A program made the translations under genes and the position numbers. This document shows positions 1 to 4,928 of a DNA stretch of 6,991 bases, one piece after another. The notes beneath the pieces were generated by a model. It saw only the letters and a list, made by a program, of their open reading frames with translations, did not search any database and was not told the origin of the DNA. The DNA comes from Patescibacteria group bacterium (GTDB taxonomy: Bacteria > Patescibacteriota > Minisyncoccia > Phycocordibacterales > UBA12079), in contig JAHJLO010000020.1 of NCBI GenBank assembly GCA_018821685.1, positions 1-6,991 on the forward strand, given 5' to 3'. How positions within the stretch are numbered: the first letter of the stretch is position 1; every line of letters begins with the position of its first letter.

Positions 1-1
1 C

Positions 2-352
2 GCCAAAGCTCTTTACACAGTACTATCACAAAAATTAAAAGACGGTGAAGTTATTTTTGTTGATAATTTTGATATTAAAGAACCTAAAACAAAAGAGGCC
101 AAAGATATCTTTACAGCACTTGGAAAGGTAAAAGGTTTTGAAGGAATGGTTACAAAAAAGAAAAACTCAGCTTTCCTTGCTTTGGGAAATCAAGATGAGA
201 ATGTTATTAAATCTTTTAGAAACTTTGCAAATATAAAAATAGGAGAAGTTAGAAACTTAAATATATTAAATATCTTGAATTCAAAATATTTAATTATTTC
301 AAGTCCAGATCAAAGTATTGAATTTTTATCAGCTAAACTTTCTACAAAATAA
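2..352 (+). CDS. rplD: 50S ribosomal protein L4 (partial, 3' end)
   Basis: This is the C-terminal 116 residues of large-subunit ribosomal protein L4; the 5' end lies off the left edge. L4 binds 23S rRNA domain I early in assembly, lines the peptide exit tunnel and, in E. coli, represses its own S10 operon. The frame is open from base 2 to a TAA at 350-352. Recognisable L4 traits are the DGEVIFVD strand, the EPKTK motif (visible residues 27-31), the ALGKV segment, and the C-terminal pattern in which a conserved Asn-rich stretch (NILNILNSKYLIIS) forms the last strand before the helix. About 200 residues is usual for the family, so nearly half is missing here because of the window edge, not mutation. 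It sits directly before rplW with a single intervening base, the standard S10-operon order. Identification rests on these motifs plus the neighbours. Confidence 0.9.
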   Translation, partial: AKALYTVLSQKLKDGEVIFVDNFDIKEPKTKEAKDIFTALGKVKGFEGMVTKKKNSAFLALGNQDENVIKSFRNFANIKIGEVRNLNILNILNSKYLIISSPDQSIEFLSAKLSTK

Positions 353-353
353 T

Positions 354-659
354 ATGGCAGTTTCAGATATAAAAAATAATATAGGTAAAGTAGAAGGTAT
401 TCTTTTGAGACCTAGAATCACAGAAAAAGCTTCTGATTTAGCTGAGAAGAATGTCTATGTTTTTGAGGTTTCTCCTCGGGCAAATAAGGTTTTAGTTAAA
501 GAAGCTATAAAGAGTATTTACAAAGTAGACGCTCTAAGAGTAAATATTACAAAAATTCCTTCAAAAAACGTTGTTTCAAGAGGAAGAAAGGGGGTTAAAA
601 CAGGAGGAAAGAAAGCTGTTGTTTACTTGAAAGAGGGGGACAAGATAGAAATTATATAA
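354..659 (+). CDS. rplW: 50S ribosomal protein L23
   Basis: L23 is a large-subunit protein at the mouth of the peptide exit tunnel. In bacteria it docks trigger factor and the signal recognition particle. The 101-residue product has normal family length. It shows the N-terminal LLRPRITEKA motif (residues 17-26), a YVFEV strand (35-39), the ANK turn (43-45) followed by the helix KVLVKEAIKSIYKV, the basic arginine/lysine-rich loop (about 71-87) that penetrates rRNA, and a final KKAVVYLKEGDKIE strand. An in-frame ATG at 318 would add 12 residues overlapping rplD. I prefer 354 because it matches the family N-terminus and falls one base after the rplD stop. No Shine-Dalgarno sequence precedes it (upstream is tctacaaaataat), so translation probably depends on coupling to rplD termination. 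Confidence 0.96.
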   Translation: MAVSDIKNNIGKVEGILLRPRITEKASDLAEKNVYVFEVSPRANKVLVKEAIKSIYKVDALRVNITKIPSKNVVSRGRKGVKTGGKKAVVYLKEGDKIEII

Positions 660-703
660 AATTAATCTAAACAAGAGACAAATTAGAAAATAAATTAAAG
701 TTC

Positions 704-744
704 GCAATAGCTGATAATTATTGCAGGCAAACATCCAAGATGTT
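704..744 (+). promoter_or_regulatory. Tandem hairpins in the rplW-rplB spacer (possible leader element)
   Basis: The 99-nt gap between rplW and rplB is unusually long for an S10-type operon. It contains two consecutive perfect stems. The first pairs GCAATA (704-709) with TATTGC (719-724) around a 9-nt loop. The second pairs AACATC (730-735) with GATGTT (739-744) around the loop CAA. The sequence AGCT occurs both in the first loop region (709-712) and after the second stem (745-748), which would allow an alternative pairing. There is no T-run after either stem, so a terminator is unlikely. A cis-acting RNA controlling rplB translation, or an mRNA processing site, is possible, but this is inference from short stems in AT-rich DNA and no known riboregulator family is recognised. 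Confidence 0.35.
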
Positions 745-758
745 AGCTCAAGAAAAAC

Positions 759-1601
759 ATGAAAACAAATAAACCAACAACACCTTCAAGAAGACACATG
801 ACCGGTATTAATTACCGAGATTTTTTGACAGCTTCAAGTCCTTTTAAATCTTTGACTAAAGGAGGAAAAAGAGGTGTCGGACGAAACTCTTTTGGTAGAA
901 TTACAACTCGACACAAAGGAGGTGGGCACAAAAGAAGATTTCGTTTAGTGGACTTTAAATACGATAAAATTGATATTCCTGCTAAGATAGAAACTATTGA
1001 ATATGATCCATATCGTTCTGGTTTTATTGCCTTGGTTTGTTACAAGGACGGAGAAAGAAGATATGTTCTTGCTCCTAAATCATTAAAAGTAGGAGATGAA
1101 ATGGTTGTCTCAGAAACTGCTGAATTGAAAACTGGTAACAGAACTATATTAAAAAATATCCCTGTTGGTTCATTTGTTTATAATATTGAATTAAAACCAC
1201 AGAGTGGAGCTAAAATTGCTAGATCTGCAGGAAACTACGCTGAAGTTATCGCTCATGATGCTGGTTACGCTCATATTAAGATGCCTTCTTCAGAAGTTAG
1301 AAAGGTCTTAGATACAGCTTGGGCATCAGTTGGAGAAGTTTCCAACGATGAACATAAATTAGTTGTAATTGGTAAAGCGGGACGTTCTCGATGGATGGGT
1401 AGAAGACCAACAGTTCGAGGTTCTGCCATGAACCCAGTTGATCACCCATATGGAGGTGGAGAAGGTAAATCAGGACGAGGAATGAGAAGAGCTAAAACCA
1501 AGTGGGGTAAGCCTTCTGGAAAAGGACAGAAAACAAGAACACCTAAGAAATATTCAAACTTACATATTGTTAGAAGAAGGAAAGTCGGAAAACGAAAATA
1601 A
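759..1601 (+). CDS. rplB: 50S ribosomal protein L2
   Basis: L2 is one of the most conserved large-subunit proteins. It binds 23S rRNA near the peptidyl-transferase centre and is needed for subunit association. The 280-residue length is normal. Diagnostic segments in order are the N-terminal TPSRRHMTG, the basic GRNSFGRITTRHKGGGHKRR stretch (41-60), the YDPYRSGFIALV strand (82-93), the GAKIARSAGNYA segment (150-161), and the C-terminal AMNPVDHPYGGGEGKSGRG region (223-241). H229 of the DHP motif, which aligns with the catalytically important E. coli His229, is present. The following His of the common DHPH motif is Tyr231 here. The tail VRRRKVGKRK is strongly basic. Start at 759 matches the family N-terminus, but no good Shine-Dalgarno is seen upstream. 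The last codons and the stop lie inside a long palindrome that serves as terminator, and rpsS does not follow. Confidence 0.97.
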   Translation: MKTNKPTTPSRRHMTGINYRDFLTASSPFKSLTKGGKRGVGRNSFGRITTRHKGGGHKRRFRLVDFKYDKIDIPAKIETIEYDPYRSGFIALVCYKDGERRYVLAPKSLKVGDEMVVSETAELKTGNRTILKNIPVGSFVYNIELKPQSGAKIARSAGNYAEVIAHDAGYAHIKMPSSEVRKVLDTAWASVGEVSNDEHKLVVIGKAGRSRWMGRRPTVRGSAMNPVDHPYGGGEGKSGRGMRRAKTKWGKPSGKGQKTRTPKKYSNLHIVRRRKVGKRK

Positions 1602-1656
1602 GAAAAAGCACCGCCTAGGCGGTGCTTTTTCTTATTTTCGTTTTCCGACTTTTCTT
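1577..1656 (+). terminator. Perfect 72-bp palindrome acting as rplB terminator
   Basis: Bases 1581-1652 form a perfect inverted repeat with 36-bp arms and no spacer. The centre lies between 1616 and 1617, in GCCTAGGC. After one mismatch (1580/1653, G-T) it continues for three more pairs to 1577/1656. The core is a GC-rich stem (GCACCGCC/GGCGGTGC) flanked by A5 and T5, a good Rho-independent terminator that would work on both strands. The arms extend far beyond what a terminator needs: the left arm covers the final codons and the stop of rplB, and the right arm is their exact reverse complement. Expected function is termination of the ribosomal operon; the extra symmetry is unexplained. Confidence 0.85.
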
Positions 1657-1727
1657 GCTTTAGTTCTCTCAAAATGTTAAAAAGTATGCAGGAAATTTGC
1701 TAAAGAACGATAATCTCAAATATAAAA

Positions 1728-1732
1728 AGGAG
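1728..1732 (+). promoter_or_regulatory. Shine-Dalgarno site of the 161-residue protein gene
   Basis: AGGAG, within AAAAAGGAGAGGGA, lies five bases before the ATG at 1738. It is the only strong, well-spaced ribosome binding site in the window and fixes the start of the downstream gene. A weak candidate -10 (GATAAT, 1709-1714) lies upstream without a convincing -35, so this mRNA probably has a short 5' leader, unlike the three promoters described further on. Confidence 0.75.
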
Positions 1733-1737
1733 AGGGA

Positions 1738-2223
1738 ATGAGCTTATTTGAACTTTTAACAACCCAGATTGTGGATGACGAAGGTTTCTATCATGGGCAT
1801 GTTGTACTGCAAAACCAAATGTTAGCAAAAAAAGCTGAATTTGAAAAAACTTTTGCAACGATGCTTTTAGTACCTGTATCTTCAAAAGAAAGACAAGATT
1901 TTTTGGAAAATTTTGAGACAATAAAATCTATGTTCTTTAAAGAACTTGAAAGAAGTTATTTTGAAGCTCAGGAATCTCTTGCCCAAATTACTTTTAAACA
2001 AAAAAGAGTGAAAGTTGTCGGCGGTATAGCTAAGGCTAACGCTGACCCTGATGATTTTTTCGTGTATTGGGTTGAAAAACCCGATTCTTTTGATTTAGAA
2101 AAAGAAAAAGGACATTTTGGTGGAATTTTGGTGGAGTTGGCTTACGGTTCAGATACTCTCGGCAGGATCTTCATCACAAAAGATACCACAATCCAAATTC
2201 TCGGAGATATACCCGAAGGTTAA
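1738..2223 (+). CDS. Uncharacterised 161-residue protein
   Basis: I do not recognise this protein. It is probably cytosolic: no signal peptide, membrane segment or cysteine is visible. The first half (about residues 23-88) reads as two or three long charged helices (LAKKAEFEKTF, SKERQDFLENFETIKSMFFK, ELERSYFEAQESLAQITF). The second half looks like beta strands joined by turns (KRVKVVGG, FFVYWVEKP, GGILVELAYG, LGRIFITKDTTIQILGD). This helix-then-sheet layout suggests a small two-part domain, but no catalytic motif stands out. The start is well supported by the AGGAG site five bases upstream. It appears monocistronic: a strong terminator precedes it (after rplB) and another follows ten bases past the stop. 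Its composition resembles that of its neighbours, with no sign of recent transfer. Coding status is supported by the ribosome site, length and terminator context. Confidence 0.8.
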   Translation: MSLFELLTTQIVDDEGFYHGHVVLQNQMLAKKAEFEKTFATMLLVPVSSKERQDFLENFETIKSMFFKELERSYFEAQESLAQITFKQKRVKVVGGIAKANADPDDFFVYWVEKPDSFDLEKEKGHFGGILVELAYGSDTLGRIFITKDTTIQILGDIPEG

Positions 2224-2232
2224 ACAGCCCCC

Positions 2233-2276
2233 AAAACCCCAGTTTCGCTAATCAGTGAAACTGGGGTTTTCTTGTT
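2233..2276 (+). terminator. Rho-independent terminator after the 161-residue protein gene
   Basis: AAAACCCCAGTTTC (2233-2246) pairs with GAAACTGGGGTTTT (2257-2270). Three more pairs inside (including G-T at 2247/2256) give about a 17-bp stem capped by the tetraloop AATC (2250-2253). The T-rich tail TTTTCTTGTTT follows. The stop codon of the upstream gene is ten bases before the stem, so this is the natural end of that transcript. It also insulates the protease promoter immediately downstream. Confidence 0.9.
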
Positions 2277-2288
2277 TATATTTTATTC

Positions 2289-2297
2289 TGTTATAAT
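2289..2297 (+). promoter_or_regulatory. Extended -10 promoter of the serine protease gene (leaderless)
   Basis: TGTTATAAT gives a consensus -10 (TATAAT, 2292-2297) with the extended TGn element. Six bases (atatcc) separate it from the ATG at 2304, which would be at or next to +1, so the transcript is predicted to be leaderless. The best -35 at 17-bp spacing is TTCTTG, which is weak, as expected for an extended -10 promoter. The same layout occurs before two other genes in the window. Confidence 0.75.
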
Positions 2298-2303
2298 ATA
2301 TCC

Positions 2304-3275
2304 ATGCAATATGAAGAAGAACATCTCATCTCTTTTAGGGGACTTACCCTTCTCGCCTTACTCCTTTCCGGGTTAGGTTTGTTTTTCACTTATTCTAGTC
2401 ATCAGTCTGTAGCTTTTCAAAACGAAGAAATAAAAACAACCTTAGCTTTGCAAAAAGAAGAAATATCTTCATTAAAAGAAGACATAGATTTTTTGCGTTT
2501 TGAGAGTGAAGGGAAGGTTGAAGATATAACAAAAAAACTTGAACAAGAAGAGTTGTTGAGAAAAACCATAGATTCAAAAAGAGAAACTCAGAGCCAAATT
2601 GATCAACAAAAGATTTCTAGTTTAGAGACGAGACTTTCAGAGACGACTTCTACTCAAGATTTATCTTCTATTATAAAAAATTGGGAATCTCGAGTTGCTT
2701 ATATCGAATGTGATTTCGTGATGAAAAATTCATATTTGCATTATAGTTCAAACGGTTCTGGAGTTGTTTTTAAATTTGGTAGTGAACCTATAAAAGTTTT
2801 AACTAATCGACATGTTTTGTTAGAGGATTCTAACCTCTATGATTTAAATTCTTGTGTTGTTAGATTATCTGGTAGTAAAAATTCTTTTTTTGTTTCGGTT
2901 GATGACATCGAGGTTTCTGTTTCTGATTATGATTGGGGAACCCTTGTGATAAAAAATCCTGATGAAAATATAAGTACTGTCGCTTCAAATTATATTAATT
3001 TTTGTGAACAAAAACCTAATTTAGGAGATGAAATCGTCGTTCTGGGTTATCCAGGAATTGGCTCTACAATTAGTGTTACAGCAACGGACGGTATTATTTC
3101 AGGTTTTGACGGAAGCTATTTTATCACTTCAGCAAAAGTTGAGCAGGGAAATTCCGGTGGGGCAGCCATTCTCTTAAAGGATGATTGTCTCCTTGGTATT
3201 CCAACCTACGCATCTCTTGGGGAAGTTGAGTCCTTGGCTCGTATACTCGATATTTGGACAGTTGTGATTAAATAA
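2304..3275 (+). CDS. Membrane-anchored coiled-coil trypsin-like serine protease
   Basis: This is a predicted extracytoplasmic serine endopeptidase of the trypsin/HtrA fold (clan PA), 323 residues. An N-terminal membrane anchor spans about residues 11-30 with no obvious cleavage site. A charged, heptad-like coiled coil covers about 40-115 (EEIKTTLALQKEEISSLKED onward). The protease domain runs from about 127 to the end. The catalytic triad is visible: His170 in VLTNRHVL, probably Asp210 in DYDWGTLVI (Asp208 is an alternative), and Ser284 in EQGNSGGAAI. The GSGVV strand (151-155) before the histidine and the GDEIVVLGYP strand (241-250) also fit. There is no PDZ domain, so it is not a full DegP/DegS type; the coiled coil may handle oligomerisation or substrate presentation. 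Cysteines 136, 184, 234 and 295 suggest an oxidising location. The ATG at 2304 is supported by the promoter six bases upstream. Substrate is unknown. Confidence 0.88.
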   Translation: MQYEEEHLISFRGLTLLALLLSGLGLFFTYSSHQSVAFQNEEIKTTLALQKEEISSLKEDIDFLRFESEGKVEDITKKLEQEELLRKTIDSKRETQSQIDQQKISSLETRLSETTSTQDLSSIIKNWESRVAYIECDFVMKNSYLHYSSNGSGVVFKFGSEPIKVLTNRHVLLEDSNLYDLNSCVVRLSGSKNSFFVSVDDIEVSVSDYDWGTLVIKNPDENISTVASNYINFCEQKPNLGDEIVVLGYPGIGSTISVTATDGIISGFDGSYFITSAKVEQGNSGGAAILLKDDCLLGIPTYASLGEVESLARILDIWTVVIK

Positions 3276-3279
3276 TATA

Positions 3280-3401
3280 AATTAATCCAAAATTGGCGTC
3301 TAACTTCGTCGGTTTCGGAAAAATTATTTTCACCTTACAGAAAGTAAGGCTCAAAAAATTTTTCCTCACCTCCTCGTTACACATCCAATTTTGAATCAAT
3401 T
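3280..3401. repeat. Long imperfect hairpin, candidate miniature palindromic element
   Basis: Almost the whole gap between the protease and grpB-like genes folds back on itself. The base is CAAAATTGG (3288-3296) paired with CCAATTTTG (3385-3393), with further scattered AT pairs out to 3280/3401. Higher up, TAAC (3301-3304) pairs with GTTA (3376-3379). GG/CC pairs occur at 3311-3312/3369-3370 and 3317-3318/3364-3365. AAAAATT (3319-3325) pairs with AATTTTT (3357-3363), and TTTT (3327-3330) with AAAA (3353-3356). The tip is CCTTAC (3333-3338) and GTAAGG (3344-3349) around the loop AGAAA. The arms have drifted but stay aligned over about 60 bp each. It has no coding potential. It may also end the protease transcript. 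MITE-like origin is inference. Confidence 0.6.
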
Positions 3402-3413
3402 AAATAAATAAAA

Positions 3414-3929
3414 ATGAAAAATTTAAAACCTCATAATTTAGAATGGAAAGGATTGTTTGAAAAAGAAACAGAACTTTTAAAAGATATTTTAAAAGATGAA
3501 GTTGTTGATACTTATCATATTGGTAGCACAGCTATACCCGGGATTTTATCAAAACCAATTATTGATATAGTTATTTTGGTAAAATCATTTGAAACCATAA
3601 GTTATTTTTTTGATGAGCTGGAAAAAATTGGTTATAAGTATTCTAAAGAACGCTCATCTTCTGAGAGATATTTTTTAACGAAAGAAAACGCTACCCGATA
3701 TCATCTTTCTATTGCCAATCCAAAGACCCCTTATTTAAAAAGACAAATAATGTTTCGTGATTATTTAATTAATCACCCAAAAATAGCAAAAGAATACGAA
3801 GATTTAAAAATTGATTTAATAAAAAAATATCCATCAGGAAAGGATGAATACTCCTATGGTAAGAGCGAATTTATCAATAAGATTCTCAAAAAAGCTAAAA
3901 AAGAAATTCTTAACTTACAAACTTTTTAA
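3414..3929 (+). CDS. GrpB family protein (UPF0157, nucleotidyltransferase fold)
   Basis: The 171-residue product matches the GrpB/UPF0157 family, a group of the nucleotidyltransferase superfamily that also occurs fused to dephospho-CoA kinases; its biochemical role is not settled. The family signature HIGSTAIPGILSKPIIDI is at residues 35-52, with the Gly-Ser pair at 37-38 and acidic Asp51 as the likely active-site elements. Downstream come ERYFLTK (84-90) and RYHLSIAN (95-102), corresponding to the conserved histidine-containing strand, then a helical C-terminus (RQIMFRDYLINHPKIAKEYE) typical of the family. The length is normal. The ATG at 3414 has no Shine-Dalgarno upstream (AT-only sequence), and no promoter of the TGNTATAAT type is seen. 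It is followed 35 bp later by fpg in the same direction, so the two may be co-transcribed. A cytosolic location is expected. Confidence 0.9.
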   Translation: MKNLKPHNLEWKGLFEKETELLKDILKDEVVDTYHIGSTAIPGILSKPIIDIVILVKSFETISYFFDELEKIGYKYSKERSSSERYFLTKENATRYHLSIANPKTPYLKRQIMFRDYLINHPKIAKEYEDLKIDLIKKYPSGKDEYSYGKSEFINKILKKAKKEILNLQTF

Positions 3930-3941
3930 CTTGTTAACTAA

Positions 3942-3955
3942 GCGGAGTATTCCGC
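3942..3955. repeat. Small inverted repeat upstream of fpg
   Basis: GCGGA (3942-3946) and TCCGC (3951-3955) form a 5-bp GC-rich stem around GTAT, in the 35-bp gap before the fpg start. There is no T-run, so it is not a terminator. It is followed by GCAAAGC (3954-3960), a heptamer that also occurs at the centre of the inverted repeat inside fpg (4117-4123). It could fold in the mRNA near the start codon; function is unknown. Confidence 0.4.
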
Positions 3956-3964
3956 AAAGCGTCT

Positions 3965-4888
3965 ATGCCTGAATTACCCGAAGTACAAACAATCGTAAAT
4001 GATTTAAATAAAAAAGTTGTCGGCGAGATTATCGTGGATTTTTGGAGTGAGTGGAAAAAGTCTGTTAGACCATCTTTCTCTAGATTTAAAAAAGAAATTA
4101 TGGCTAAAACGTCTTTGCAAAGCAAAGATGTTCGCCCGAACATTTCGCACTGTAAAAAAGTGGAATGTTTTAGGGGTGCGAAAATAATTGGAGCGAGAAG
4201 AATAGGGAAGCAAATCATAATAGATTTGGATAATAAAAAAACCATTATGATCCATCTTAAAATGTCTGGGCACTTGTTGTTTAAATCTGTAGAGGTTCGG
4301 CAACTGGGAAAAGAATTTGAAGAAAAAGTAAATCAATACATTCACCACATTTTCACTTTTAAAAGTGGTTCAACCCTAGAATTTTCTGATTTAAGAAAGT
4401 TCGGTTGGTTGAGTGTGGTTAATACCGAAGAAGTTGAAAATACAAAAGAAATTCAAAATCTTGGGATTGACGCACTAAGTCCAGCTTTTACTTCAAAAAA
4501 ATTTAAAGAAATTTTAGATAAAAAACAAAAATCTGTTATTGGAACATTACTCCTAGATCAACATCTAATTGCAGGAATCGGAAACATTTATCGAAGTGAA
4601 ATCCTCTTTTTAGCAGGAGTAAATCCAAAAAGAAAAACAGCGACATTAAGCGAAAAAGAAATCGAGAAAATTTTTAAAGCAATAAAATCCATACTTAAAA
4701 AAGCTGTAAAAATGAGAGGCACCACTGATTCAGATTATCGTGATACAGAAGGAAAATCAGGAAGCTTCCAAAAAGTACTAAACGTCTACGGGCGAGAAGG
4801 GAAGGATTGTAAAAAATGCAAAGGAAAAGTAATCCGAGAAAAACTCGGACAAAGGAGCATTTTCTTCTGCCCCAATTGCCAAAAATAA
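3965..4888 (+). CDS. mutM: Formamidopyrimidine-DNA glycosylase (Fpg/MutM)
   Basis: This bifunctional base-excision repair enzyme removes oxidised purines such as 8-oxoguanine and cuts the abasic site. The N-terminal MPELPEV supplies the catalytic Pro (Schiff base) and Glu after Met removal, which fixes the start at 3965. Also present are the conserved lysine in RRIGK (Lys82), Met100 in KMSG, the intercalation residues Arg144 and Phe146 in DLRKFG, the helix-two-turn-helix LLDQHLIAGIGNIYRSE (196-212) with Asn207, GTTDSDYRD (252-260), and VYGREG. A C-terminal zinc finger has Cys282/285 and Cys302/305 plus Arg297 for binding. The enzyme has 307 residues against about 270 usually. About 24 extra residues lie between the first strand and RRIGK (around 46-69) and about nine between MSG and RKFG. 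The first insertion contains two inverted repeats. No Shine-Dalgarno is seen. All catalytic residues are intact, so it should be active. Confidence 0.96.
   Translation: MPELPEVQTIVNDLNKKVVGEIIVDFWSEWKKSVRPSFSRFKKEIMAKTSLQSKDVRPNISHCKKVECFRGAKIIGARRIGKQIIIDLDNKKTIMIHLKMSGHLLFKSVEVRQLGKEFEEKVNQYIHHIFTFKSGSTLEFSDLRKFGWLSVVNTEEVENTKEIQNLGIDALSPAFTSKKFKEILDKKQKSVIGTLLLDQHLIAGIGNIYRSEILFLAGVNPKRKTATLSEKEIEKIFKAIKSILKKAVKMRGTTDSDYRDTEGKSGSFQKVLNVYGREGKDCKKCKGKVIREKLGQRSIFFCPNCQK
4109..4143. repeat. Two overlapping inverted repeats inside fpg
   Basis: The first repeat pairs ACGTCTTTGC (4109-4118) with GCAAAGATGT (4122-4131) around AAA; nine of ten positions are complementary and the tenth is a G-T pair. 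The second pairs ATGTTCG (4128-4134) with CGAACAT (4137-4143) around CC, perfectly, and shares ATGT with the first. The pair encodes residues 49-60 of Fpg, inside a segment absent from standard Fpg proteins. This resembles short palindromic elements that insert in frame into genes, such as the palindromic elements known in Rickettsia, but no second copy is seen in the window. Confidence 0.6.
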
Positions 4889-4913
4889 TTTTTAAAAATA
4901 TCAAAAATAAAGA

Positions 4914-4922
4914 TGATATAAT
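4914..4922 (+). promoter_or_regulatory. Extended -10 promoter of the BASS transporter gene (leaderless)
   Basis: TGATATAAT contains a perfect TATAAT (4917-4922) preceded by the extended TGn. Six bases (ctaacc) lead to the ATG at 4929, so initiation is expected at or beside the start codon. No -35 is visible at 17-bp spacing. There is no Shine-Dalgarno site. The promoter sits 25 bp after the fpg stop, which makes the transporter an independent transcription unit. Confidence 0.75.
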
Positions 4923-4928
4923 CTAACC

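Noticed and set aside
318..353. Upstream ATG extending L23 by 12 residues
   Set aside because: It overlaps the rplD coding end, and the added residues do not fit the L23 N-terminus; 354 matches the family.
1442..1672. Minus-strand open frame of 76 codons across the rplB end
   Set aside because: It lies antisense to the conserved L2 C-terminus, its length comes from the palindrome, and it has no family resemblance or ribosome site.
1700..2577. Minus-strand open frames opposite the 161-residue protein and the protease N-terminus
   Set aside because: They are shadows of better supported plus-strand genes that have a ribosome site or promoter.
3905..3940. Repeated TAACTT/GTTAAC words between the GrpB gene and fpg
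   Set aside because: They are short, AT-rich and irregularly spaced, and partly coding; expected by chance in this composition.
3934..4348. Two minus-strand open frames antisense to fpg
   Set aside because: The plus strand encodes Fpg with intact catalytic motifs throughout; the antisense frames have no recognisable features.
4886..4900. ATTTTTAAAAAT palindrome after fpg as a terminator
   Set aside because: It is AT-only with no GC-rich stem, so not a credible Rho-independent terminator.
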